A program made the position numbers and the translations under genes. Shown in pieces: positions 1 through 6,001 of a stretch of DNA of 6,217 nt. Source of the stretch: an uncultured Bacteroidota bacterium (GTDB lineage Bacteria > Bacteroidota > Bacteroidia > Chitinophagales > Chitinophagaceae); NCBI GenBank assembly GCA_903913355.1, contig CAIWKU010000417.1, positions 1 through 6,217 on the forward strand. The letters run 5' to 3'. The number at the start of each line of letters is the position of its first letter. The stretch's first letter is position 1. The notes under the pieces were generated by a model. The model had not been told where the DNA came from and ran no database searches. It was given only the letters and a program-made list of their open reading frames with translations.

Positions 1-21
1 ATATTTTCTGAAATCGATTTT

Positions 22-48
22 AAAAAGCCTTTGTTTCAAAGGCTTTTT
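22..48. terminator. Perfect bidirectional intrinsic terminator
   Basis: A 12-bp perfect inverted repeat (AAAAAGCCTTTG, loop TTT, CAAAGGCTTTTT) with an A-run on one side and a T-run on the other. This is the standard shape of a Rho-independent terminator that works in both directions. It most likely ends a gene lying to the left of the window, and it insulates the gene starting at 127. No coding sequence is visible in positions 1-126. The stretch between the hairpin and the start codon is AT-rich and holds only a poor match to the Bacteroidetes -7 element around 94-101, so no promoter is called there. Confidence 0.85.
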
Positions 49-126
49 GCATGTAGGGCCTGACTATACTGAACTATTCCCGACAGAAAATAGTATATTG
101 ATCTAAAAAGTTATAAAAAAATACGC

Positions 127-1368
127 ATGAGGTCTTTTTTGCTATTAATAGGTTACCTATTTGCACTATACTCATTTGGTCAGCCAAAGCTCACAGGGAA
201 AGTTACAGATGCAGTAACCAAAAAACCGATTGGTAACGTAAGTATTTTTTTAAGCCATACTACCATCGGCACGGTTAGTAATGATAATGGCGAGTTTGTG
301 ATAGCCAATATGCCGCAAGGAAAATTTCAACTGATTGCCTCCTCATTAAATTATGAGAATTATATAACTACTATCGAATATCCGGGCAAAGGCGATCCGC
401 TTAGTATTGATATGACGCCAACCGAACATACATTACAAGAAGTGATTGTTGAGCCTTATGATAAAGATGGTTGGAAAAATTGGGGGGCCTATTTCAAAAC
501 GCATTTTATCGGGAATTTTTCGCTGATTAAGAATTGTAAATTATTGAATCCCGATGCGGTGAAATTCAGGTTTACTAGTAAAAAAAATATATTGAGGGCT
601 TTTGCACATGAAAAGCTGATTTTTGAAAACAAATCACTTGGCTATCGTATTCAATATCTTCTCACTAGGTTTGAACTTGATTTTACCGATAACACTTTTA
701 AATATGTAGGCTACCCGTTGTTTGAAAACATGGTACCGAAAAACCTGGCTGAAAAAAAGAAATGGGATTCTGCAAGGGTACACATTTACAGGGGATCACT
801 AAGGCATTTTTTACGAAGTATCTATACCAATCAACTAATACAGGAGGGCTTTGAAGTCAGGGCCATTAAAATAATTACTACTGAAGAAAGAGAGAGAGTA
901 AGTGAAATCAATAAAGTGTATGACCAGATGCAGGAAGCCGGATTAAAACCGAGGCTAAGGATACAAAAGGATTCTCTCGATTATTATCAAAAAATAAAAG
1001 TACTGCCAGATTCAGTCAATAAAATTATTCTTAATAAACTGCTACCAAGGGAGAGCCTGGTACTTGCTTCTAAAAGGGCGCAAGAAACGGTTGAGACTAT
1101 CGCTTTACAATTCCCGGGTGCCTTGCATATCAGTTATCTGCATAAACCCGTTCCGTATGATTATACCAGTACCCAGTTAAAAATATCCGATAAAGATGTG
1201 ATCACCTCTGAGATTGAATTATTGTTTGGGAAAGGGATTAGCATCTATACAAATGGAAATTATTTTAATGGAGAGAATCTGATTATTGAGGGTTACTGGT
1301 CATGGTCAGAAAAACTATCTACCATGTTACCTTCAGATTACTGGCCCGAAACAAAAAAGAATTCATGA
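127..1368 (+). CDS. Secreted carboxypeptidase-regulatory-like domain protein
   Basis: A 413-aa exported protein. Residues 1-19 form a signal peptide (MRSFLLLIGYLF, then SFGQ as the likely cleavage region). Residues about 22-100 form a CarboxypepD_reg-like beta-sandwich: LTGKVTDA, KPIGNVSIFL, the GTVSNDNGEF turn, and the IASSLNYE strand. The LQEVIVEP motif at 103-110 resembles the linker that precedes TonB plugs, but no plug or barrel follows. Instead there is a roughly 300-residue domain with YVGYPLFE (193-200) and GSLRHFLRS (223-231), motifs I associate with an uncharacterised Bacteroidetes family of envelope proteins. No catalytic residues are recognisable, and the role is unknown beyond a probable periplasmic or outer-membrane association. 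The start is supported by the signal peptide beginning right at the ATG. The gene lies 17 bp upstream of the MG2/plug gene, so the two are probably cotranscribed. It is intact and ends with TGA. Confidence 0.88.
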   Translation: MRSFLLLIGYLFALYSFGQPKLTGKVTDAVTKKPIGNVSIFLSHTTIGTVSNDNGEFVIANMPQGKFQLIASSLNYENYITTIEYPGKGDPLSIDMTPTEHTLQEVIVEPYDKDGWKNWGAYFKTHFIGNFSLIKNCKLLNPDAVKFRFTSKKNILRAFAHEKLIFENKSLGYRIQYLLTRFELDFTDNTFKYVGYPLFENMVPKNLAEKKKWDSARVHIYRGSLRHFLRSIYTNQLIQEGFEVRAIKIITTEERERVSEINKVYDQMQEAGLKPRLRIQKDSLDYYQKIKVLPDSVNKIILNKLLPRESLVLASKRAQETVETIALQFPGALHISYLHKPVPYDYTSTQLKISDKDVITSEIELLFGKGISIYTNGNYFNGENLIIEGYWSWSEKLSTMLPSDYWPETKKNS

Positions 1369-1385
1369 TTCAATACGAATAGCTG

Positions 1386-2744
1386 ATGATACAAAAAACG
1401 ATATTTCTTTCTCTGATCTGGCTTTTGTTAGTCTATCCCCTTTATTTATTTTCTCAGAAAACAGACTCAATTCTGAGCATATACCAGGGAAGTTACCGTC
1501 AGGAAAAAATCCATATTCATTTTGACAGGGCTCTTTATACGAAAGGAGACACGGTTTGGATGAAATTATACCTTATGGCCGGAACTGAGTTTTCAGATCT
1601 TAGTAAGAACGTTTATATAGACTGGTATACAGCATCCGGAGAACTCCTCAAACATATATCGGCACCGCTGATACAATCCAGCGCGAGGATACAGTTTGTA
1701 ATACCGGTTGATTATCCCGGAAATGCATTACAAGCAGTGGCGTATACCCGCTGGATGTTAAACTTTGATAGCTCTTTTCTTTACAAAAAAGAAATACCCA
1801 TCGTTCAGGTTAATACGGATAAAAAATTACCCGTTACCAATATCAGTCATATTCATTTTTTCCCTGAAGGCGGTGATCTTGTCAACGGATTGCTCTCTTA
1901 TATTGCTTTTTCAGTAACCGATCATTCGGGATATCCTGTCAAAGCGAAAGGAGTTGTAAAAAATGACAAGGGCGATTTTATTGATTCATTTAATACTGTG
2001 CATGATGGACTGGGCAGTTTTTCAATAGAACCCAAAAAGGCGGAAACCTATACAGCCTATTGGACTGATGAAAAAGGAGGCAGTTATACAACGCCCCTGC
2101 CTATTGCCAAAGAATCTGGGATCAACCTGGAAGTGCATCCCTTAAAAGGAAAAACAGTTTTCGTAGTAAAACGAACCGGAATCGTTCCTGACAATCAGAA
2201 ACTGCTGCACCTGATTGCTAGTATGCATCAGCAATTGTATTATCATTTTACATTAAATCTTTCTGCAAAAAATACAGCTTTCTCCCAGTTTTCGACAGCT
2301 TCATTGCCAACTGGCGTGCTAACTATCACGGTATTAGATGATCATTGGTTGCCTTTGGCAGAAAGAATTGTTTTTGTTAATAATCAGCAATATAGTTTTC
2401 ATCCCTCGGTATCATTCCCTGAAAAATCACTTGCTAAAAATGGAAAGAACCTGATCCAGATAGATCTGCCGGATACAGTTTCCGCCAATCTATCCATTTC
2501 GGTTACCGATGCAGGAAATCTGACTGATACCAGTCACACTATTTACTCTCAGCTACTATTATCCAGTGATATAAAAGGATACGTGCATAACCCTACCTAC
2601 TATTTTTCTGATACCAGTGAGACTATTGCACAGCATCTTGACCTGTTATTGCTTACTCATGGCTGGAGAAGGTTTCCATGGGAAGATATGGCTCAAAATA
2701 AATTGCCCAAACTGGTATATGCTCCTGAAAAAGACTATGTTTAG
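1386..2744 (+). CDS. N-terminal fragment: signal peptide and MG2-like domains
   Basis: This is what would be translated if the first TAG terminates: 452 residues. It has a signal peptide (MIQKTIFLSLIWLLLVYPLY, then LFSQ), an MG2-like domain opening with KIHIHFDRALYTKGDTVWMK, and a second sandwich domain with FFPEGGDLVNG and a LPIAKESGINLEV strand. It reaches the conserved LLTHGWRRFPWED segment just before the stop. The ATG at 1386 is chosen because the signal peptide starts there. An upstream in-frame ATG at 1365 overlaps the TGA of the preceding gene but meets TAG at 1380 after five codons. The fragment lacks the linker and plug parts, so if it is made it would be a secreted MG-type protein without the C-terminal half. 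I regard it as part of the 1386-3833 gene rather than an independent gene. Confidence 0.75.
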   Translation: MIQKTIFLSLIWLLLVYPLYLFSQKTDSILSIYQGSYRQEKIHIHFDRALYTKGDTVWMKLYLMAGTEFSDLSKNVYIDWYTASGELLKHISAPLIQSSARIQFVIPVDYPGNALQAVAYTRWMLNFDSSFLYKKEIPIVQVNTDKKLPVTNISHIHFFPEGGDLVNGLLSYIAFSVTDHSGYPVKAKGVVKNDKGDFIDSFNTVHDGLGSFSIEPKKAETYTAYWTDEKGGSYTTPLPIAKESGINLEVHPLKGKTVFVVKRTGIVPDNQKLLHLIASMHQQLYYHFTLNLSAKNTAFSQFSTASLPTGVLTITVLDDHWLPLAERIVFVNNQQYSFHPSVSFPEKSLAKNGKNLIQIDLPDTVSANLSISVTDAGNLTDTSHTIYSQLLLSSDIKGYVHNPTYYFSDTSETIAQHLDLLLLTHGWRRFPWEDMAQNKLPKLVYAPEKDYV

Positions 2745-2780
2745 ATAAAAGGGCAAGCCCCGGCAGAACTGTATGAAAAG

Positions 2781-3275
2781 ATGAACCCCAAGCCCATACT
2801 GAATGTAATTATTTCAAACAAAGAAAATGCAAGGGAAATTTTATCTGTAACCCTAAGTAAGGATGCTTCTTTTAGCTACCCAACGGGTATCTTTTTTGAT
2901 ACCGTACAAATTCAGTATCAATTTAACGGAGATAAGAAAACAAAAGCCATCGGTTCATTGCATTTTGAAAACGGCTTATTACCGGATGGTTTATCGTTGC
3001 ACTATCATAGTCAGTCAACATTCAGTAGCAGCATAAATGACAGTGTATGGGATAGCATGGTAAAAAGCATGCAAAAAGAACATGATCGAATAGAAAAGCT
3101 AAAAGCTTCTGCTACACTTCAGGAAGTGGTGGTGCAATCAAAAGTAAAATCACGCTTGGAATTACTTGACGAAAAATATGCAAAAGGTGCATTTAGTGGT
3201 GGTAATGCGTATACGTTTGATATTGTGAATGACCAGATTGCACAAACATCCCCCAATGTACTTACTTATTTATAG
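2781..3275 (+). CDS. Middle fragment: linker and start of plug-like domain
   Basis: A 164-residue open segment between the two amber codons, in the same frame as the segments on either side. The ATG at 2781 is only the first methionine after the first TAG; homologous-looking coding sequence already begins at 2745 (IKGQAPAELYEK). It has no signal peptide and no ribosome-binding site, so independent translation is unlikely. It carries a beta-rich stretch, a charged helix (VKSMQKEHDRIEKLK), the pre-plug motif TLQEVVVQ at local residues 112-119, and the beginning of the plug, ending NVLTYL immediately before TAG. In the family that position is followed by QGRVPGL, and GRVPGL does follow the TAG here. 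Confidence 0.65.
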   Translation: MNPKPILNVIISNKENAREILSVTLSKDASFSYPTGIFFDTVQIQYQFNGDKKTKAIGSLHFENGLLPDGLSLHYHSQSTFSSSINDSVWDSMVKSMQKEHDRIEKLKASATLQEVVVQSKVKSRLELLDEKYAKGAFSGGNAYTFDIVNDQIAQTSPNVLTYL

Positions 3276-3416
3276 GGCCGGGTACCCGGATTACGATTTG
3301 GGAAAGTTGCAGGTGCCAAACCTACTGATGAAGGGATTGCAGATGGAACAGATGGTGTATTAACCTGGCGTGGGAAACAACCGAGTATTTTTTTAAACGA
3401 ATTAAAACTGGAGACA

Positions 3417-3833
3417 ATGGCCATATTGAAATCTCCTATGCAAAACATTGCCTATATCAAAATATTTCCCCCCATATTTTATGGTTTTGGCTCTGAGGGT
3501 TCAGGGGGTGCAGTTGCCATTTATTTACGGGATGGTGCTGAATCACAAATACTCCCTGATAAAGCCAATGATATATCTATGGCAAAAACCTATTTATCCG
3601 GATATACTGCTTATAAAGAATTTTATTCACCTGATTATAGCGACCGGCAACAGACTTCGCACCAGGATACCCGAACTACTCTTTACTGGAATCCTTACGT
3701 GTTACTAGATGCCAGTCATAGAAGCATTCAATTACCTTTTTTCAATAATGATCATAGTAAGAGATTGAGGGTGGTGATTGAAGGAGTGAATGGCAATAAG
3801 CAGTTTACCCGGGTAGAAAAAATAATTGAATAG
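3417..3833 (+). CDS. C-terminal fragment: plug-like domain and tail
   Basis: The C-terminal 138 residues of the same gene, counted from the first methionine after the second TAG. Coding sequence in this frame actually resumes at 3276 (GRVPGLRFGKV, then PSIFLNE, the characteristic 'xxFLNE' strand of the plug). The segment contains IAYIKIF, a glycine-rich GSEGSGGAVAIYLRDG turn typical of TonB plugs, and a C-terminal tail ending in VVIEGVNGNKQFTRVEKIIE. The tail looks like the normal end of this protein family, with no outer-membrane barrel following. This implies that the TAG at 3831-3833 is the genuine terminator. There is no signal peptide, so it would not be exported if translated alone. Confidence 0.65.
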   Translation: MAILKSPMQNIAYIKIFPPIFYGFGSEGSGGAVAIYLRDGAESQILPDKANDISMAKTYLSGYTAYKEFYSPDYSDRQQTSHQDTRTTLYWNPYVLLDASHRSIQLPFFNNDHSKRLRVVIEGVNGNKQFTRVEKIIE

Positions 3834-3907
3834 CACATACACCATACGAATACAACTAAACTACCGCTCGAAAACACAATTCTATTAGTTAAAACAAATC
3901 ATCTGCT

Positions 3908-4363
3908 ATGCTCAATACTGCTGAATTTAGAAAATTGAATTGCACCCTGATTGTATTGTTTTCGGGTTTACTGCTGATTGCCCAATCCCATTCAGAGAAA
4001 GACATCAGTATGATCAAACAAGCAAGGGCTGAAAATAATGCTGCTATTGCCAAACATGATACAGCCGGAATTGCCAGGCATTTACTGAGTAATTTTGTGC
4101 ATGTAAAGGGTAATTCAGGACAAACCATTGGTAAGGACCTGGTATTGCAATCATGGCAGGAGCTTTTCAATGCGAACCCTGAGATTTCTTATATCCGTAC
4201 TCCTACGGAAATTATCATCAGCACCAATGATACACTTGCCTGGGAAACAGGTAGCTGGAAAGCCATCAAATCCTATAGCAAAGGTGGAAAATATACGGCT
4301 CAATGGAAGCGATCAGAAGGGATCTGGAAAATAAGGGCTGAGTTATTCGTTTCACTGTATTAA
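3908..4363 (+). CDS. Secreted SnoaL-like / DUF4440 (NTF2-fold) protein
   Basis: A 151-aa protein with an N-terminal hydrophobic export signal (about residues 8-28, LIVLFSGLLLIAQSHS). The signal is followed by a compact alpha+beta cone-fold domain of the NTF2 superfamily. The helix QARAENNAAIAKHDTAGI is the usual 'one helix, then D' opening of DUF4440 proteins. WETGSWKAI (112-120), GGKYTAQWKRSEG (126-138) and IWKIRAELFVSL (139-150) are the curved beta-sheet strands that end these domains. Members bind small molecules or act as minor enzymes, and the substrate here cannot be deduced. The gene is separated by 74 bp from the amber-interrupted gene, with no terminator seen between them, so cotranscription is possible but unproven. 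It ends with TAA. The first ATG lacks a Shine-Dalgarno site, as is usual in Bacteroidetes; a TTG at codon 10 is a possible alternative start giving a tidier signal peptide. Confidence 0.8.
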   Translation: MLNTAEFRKLNCTLIVLFSGLLLIAQSHSEKDISMIKQARAENNAAIAKHDTAGIARHLLSNFVHVKGNSGQTIGKDLVLQSWQELFNANPEISYIRTPTEIIISTNDTLAWETGSWKAIKSYSKGGKYTAQWKRSEGIWKIRAELFVSLY

Positions 4364-4487
4364 TCTTCGCTATAGGAATCTGTTTAGCCATATTTGAGGA
4401 GATATTCTGATAAACTGCTAATAATCAACCTATTAAAAACAATTGCCCCCTCATTGCTAATAACAATTTCTAAACAGAACTTTTTGG

Positions 4488-4495
4488 TAACTTTG
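4488..4495 (+). promoter_or_regulatory. Bacteroidetes-type -7 promoter element (TAACTTTG)
   Basis: An exact match to the Bacteroidetes primary sigma-factor -7 consensus TAnnTTTG, just upstream of the GTG at 4501. No convincing TTG -33 element lies at the usual spacing, which is common for this weak element. With the expected transcription start only a few bases beyond the motif, the transcript would begin at or next to the start codon. The start site itself is an inference from the consensus distance. Confidence 0.5.
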
Positions 4496-4500
4496 TATCA

Positions 4501-4953
4501 GTGAAAAAATTGTCGATCATATTTCTTCTGTTTATCTACGGAATCACAACTGTAGGTGCCACTATTCATGTTCATTATTGCATGAACAGGCTGATCAGTT
4601 GGGGTATAGGACAATCGAAAGATGCCACCTGCTCTACCTGCGGAATGGAGAAAATGAAATCCAACGGCTGCTGTAAGGATGAACAAAAACAGATCAAAAC
4701 AGAGAAAGAACATCCAAGAGCATTGATTGCATCTGATGTTAATAAACCTTTCTACACTATTGAGGAAACCTTCCCGATACACGATTTCAAAGGGTCATGT
4801 GGAACTTGTTTGAAGTTCCTCTTCAACAACATCTCAGCAACGTTATCAGGATTCCTACAGCAATCCCAATATGCACACTTGGCAAAGTTTCGTTCAGTAA
4901 CATTCTGCCATTTGATACATGAGCCATTGATGATACCTTCTTTCGGAATGTAA
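4501..4953 (+). CDS. HYC_CC_PP family protein, C-terminus replaced at a junction
   Basis: The open frame is 150 aa, but only about the first 95 residues look native. Residues 1-20 form a signal peptide (MKKLSIIFLLFIYG, then TTVGA) from a GTG start. HVHYCM (23-28) is the 'HYC' motif, CSTCGM (44-49) a paired cysteine site, and GCCKDE (56-61) the 'CC' motif. Together these identify the small exported Bacteroidetes family called HYC_CC_PP, possibly metal-binding but of unknown function. The family's C-terminal proline-pair motif is missing. After about IHDF (93-96) the sequence (SCGTCLKFLF onward) is the antisense of the nuclease gene on the other strand, which is read here only by chance. The convergent overlap of 202 nt (4752-4953) supports this. 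The gene was therefore truncated by insertion or joined by an assembly error. Confidence 0.7.
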   Translation: MKKLSIIFLLFIYGITTVGATIHVHYCMNRLISWGIGQSKDATCSTCGMEKMKSNGCCKDEQKQIKTEKEHPRALIASDVNKPFYTIEETFPIHDFKGSCGTCLKFLFNNISATLSGFLQQSQYAHLAKFRSVTFCHLIHEPLMIPSFGM

Positions 4954-5831
4954 CCTGTCTTTATAGCATTAGATAGTTGCTTGATCTTATCATCAAGGGT
5001 CATTTGGAATGCCTCTAACTCGGGCGGTTTAATAGTATATACTTCAGACCGCTCGACTGAGACTTTATTAGGATCAGTATTAAGAAAGATAGCATCAATG
5101 AAGCATCCTACATATGATGCACCCATCTTACCAAGGATGGAATCTGGGTACATGACACCCATCAGCTTGATAGCTAATGAGTAAAAACGTAGTTGGCGGG
5201 AGAGTTCGTATTGCTGGAAGTAGCCTCTATTATCCCAAGTACCAGATGTTTTCCAATCACCAATAGCAAAACATCCATTACGGAAACGACCTATCTTGTC
5301 AATAGTTCCAGTTAAGTTTACTATGATATAATCATCTTCGTAATACTTGATACTAAAGGTTACTTCACACTCTGGTTGTTCGAATTGTTTCTTACCTTCA
5401 CAAATAGGACATGCAGAAGAACCATTAGTTCCCAGTCCTTTGCACATCCAACATGCTAAATTCAATTGGAATAGATCGAATGATTCTTCAACTTCAATGT
5501 AGTCAATCCACACATTGATACATGTAGTATCAAAGTGTCTACCATCTCTCAAGTAAGCTTTCTTCTTGTGTTCACGAGTAGGGATGTTATCAAAGAGTTC
5601 GCGAGCATACTTTCTAGCACGTGCTAAATCACCGCGCGTCTTATATGCTACTTCAATGAAGCGATGAATAGCAGTTCCGTATGTTAGTTCGGGAGCATTC
5701 GCTACTTCACGATAACCACCTTGTGATTGACCTTGATCATCTAGTGAACCTATCACTGTACGATACCAATCGAGAATACATGCTGAATGACCAAGGCATG
5801 TAGAATCAATGTTTAGGATTAGTTTGGACAT
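4752..5831 (-). CDS. PD-(D/E)XK nuclease (Cas4/RecB-like), phage-type
   Basis: A 359-aa protein with the motif order of the RecB/Cas4 branch of PD-(D/E)XK nucleases. The N-terminal segment holds cysteines C12 and C18 and DWY. GTAIH follows (52-56, with the family histidine H56). Then come GTIDKIG (175-181, metal-binding D178), GDWKTS (191-196, the D-x-K catalytic pair D192/K194) and Q213-x3-Y217 in RQLRFY. A C-terminal cysteine group (C305, C319, C324, C325) together with an N-terminal cysteine could hold an iron-sulfur cluster, as in Cas4 and AddB. A CxxC-x10-CxxC insertion (127-144, CWMCKGLG and CPIC) resembles a DnaJ zinc module. It probably processes DNA ends during phage replication or recombination. 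The native end is likely near HDPLK (345-349); the last roughly 10 residues to the TAG at 4752 appear to derive from the HYC_CC_PP gene. It overlaps the upstream zinc-ribbon gene by 26 bp, so the two are translated from one operon. Confidence 0.75.
   Translation of the reverse strand: MSKLILNIDSTCLGHSACILDWYRTVIGSLDDQGQSQGGYREVANAPELTYGTAIHRFIEVAYKTRGDLARARKYARELFDNIPTREHKKKAYLRDGRHFDTTCINVWIDYIEVEESFDLFQLNLACWMCKGLGTNGSSACPICEGKKQFEQPECEVTFSIKYYEDDYIIVNLTGTIDKIGRFRNGCFAIGDWKTSGTWDNRGYFQQYELSRQLRFYSLAIKLMGVMYPDSILGKMGASYVGCFIDAIFLNTDPNKVSVERSEVYTIKPPELEAFQMTLDDKIKQLSNAIKTGYIPKEGIINGSCIKWQNVTERNFAKCAYWDCCRNPDNVAEMLLKRNFKQVPHDPLKSCIGKVSSIV
4760..4800. other. Probable junction between chromosomal and phage-like sequence
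   Basis: Left of this interval the plus strand codes for a recognisable HYC_CC_PP protein. Right of it the minus strand codes for a recognisable nuclease, and the other strand of each is only a chance reading. The HYC_CC_PP match fades after about IHDF (4777-4788), and the nuclease's plausible native C-terminus HDPLK maps to 4785-4799. Gene direction and gene density also change here. No attachment-site repeat, transposon end or tRNA is visible, so integration by a standard integrase is not supported. Either an illegitimate recombination or an assembly chimera would give this picture. Confidence 0.6.
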
Positions 5832-6000
5832 ATAATTTTGTTAAGTCTTTCCACACTCCATTTACTTGTTCACCATCTCGGATGCAAATTAGTGATGCAC
5901 CACAGTTATCGCACTCTAAATCACGATCACCAATTGAGTCTAAGATTGAAACATCTAAACTACAAACAGGACATGTATAGTTGTGTGATGGATTTTCCAT
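5806..6000 (-). CDS. Small zinc-ribbon protein, 64 aa
   Basis: A short soluble protein with two CxxC knuckles: TCPVC near residue 9 and ECDNCG near residue 29. This spacing is typical of a zinc ribbon or rubredoxin-like fold. The remainder (GEQVNGVWKDLTKLYVQ) is not recognised. The start is the ATG at 5998-6000, one base after the TAA of the upstream gene. The stop (TGA) lies inside the first codons of the nuclease gene, so the three genes form a tightly coupled minus-strand operon. Small zinc ribbons of this kind are common in phage genomes, where they act as DNA-binding or transcription accessories. The specific role here is unknown. The placement beside a nuclease that itself carries a zinc module is suggestive only. 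Confidence 0.65.
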   Translation of the reverse strand: MENPSHNYTCPVCSLDVSILDSIGDRDLECDNCGASLICIRDGEQVNGVWKDLTKLYVQTNPKH

Positions 6001-6001
6001 A

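Larger units (their letters stand above)
1386..3833 (+). pseudogene. MG2/TonB-plug surface protein interrupted by two in-frame TAG codons
   Basis: One reading frame of 815 codons, with no frameshift, broken only by TAG at codon 453 (2742-2744) and TAG at codon 630 (3273-3275). Read through, it has the architecture of a barrel-less Bacteroidetes envelope protein: signal peptide 1-24, a macroglobulin MG2-like domain (about 42-145, from EKIHIHFDRALYTKGD), a second beta-sandwich starting at FFPEGGDLV, the HGWRRF motif (425-430), the pre-plug motif LQEVVV (578-583), and a plug-like domain (from about 620) containing IAYIKIF (688-694) and GSGGAVAIYLRDG (705-717). It ends with RVEKIIE before a third TAG that I take as the true stop. 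Coding sequence continues unbroken across both ambers (IKGQAPAEL after the first, GRVPGLRF after the second). Possible explanations are a recent pseudogene, amber suppression or sequence error. The typical role, by family inference, is handling of peptides or other macromolecules at the outer membrane. The three open segments are also listed separately. Confidence 0.85.

Noticed and set aside
1286..1525. Plus-strand frame of 79 codons spanning the boundary of the first two genes.
   Set aside because: Out of frame with two well-supported signal-peptide proteins; no motif or start signal. The frames at 3448-3708 and 4128-4334 are rejected for the same reason.
1386..3833. Genome-wide reassignment of TAG to glutamine (genetic code 15 or 16).
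   Set aside because: The same gene ends with TAG at 3831-3833 after a normal-looking C-terminus, and reading on would run about 34 residues into the next gene. No tRNA with a CUA anticodon is visible in the window. Local suppression is left open.
3854..3890. Inverted repeat AACTAA / TTAGTT between the amber-interrupted gene and the SnoaL-like gene.
   Set aside because: Six-base arms with a 25-base loop and no T-run; not a credible terminator.
3889..4170. Minus-strand open frame of 93 codons opposite the SnoaL-like gene.
   Set aside because: Antisense shadow of a gene with clear family motifs; no family-like sequence of its own. The same applies to minus-strand frames at 3266-3448 and 4498-4782.
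4416..4463. Nine-base direct repeat TGCTAATAA at 4416-4424 and 4455-4463 upstream of the HYC_CC_PP gene.
   Set aside because: Short, AT-rich and only two copies; easily expected by chance, with no operator-like symmetry.
4981..5184. Plus-strand open frame of 67 codons inside the nuclease gene.
   Set aside because: Antisense to the catalytic half of the nuclease; composition explained by the gene on the other strand.
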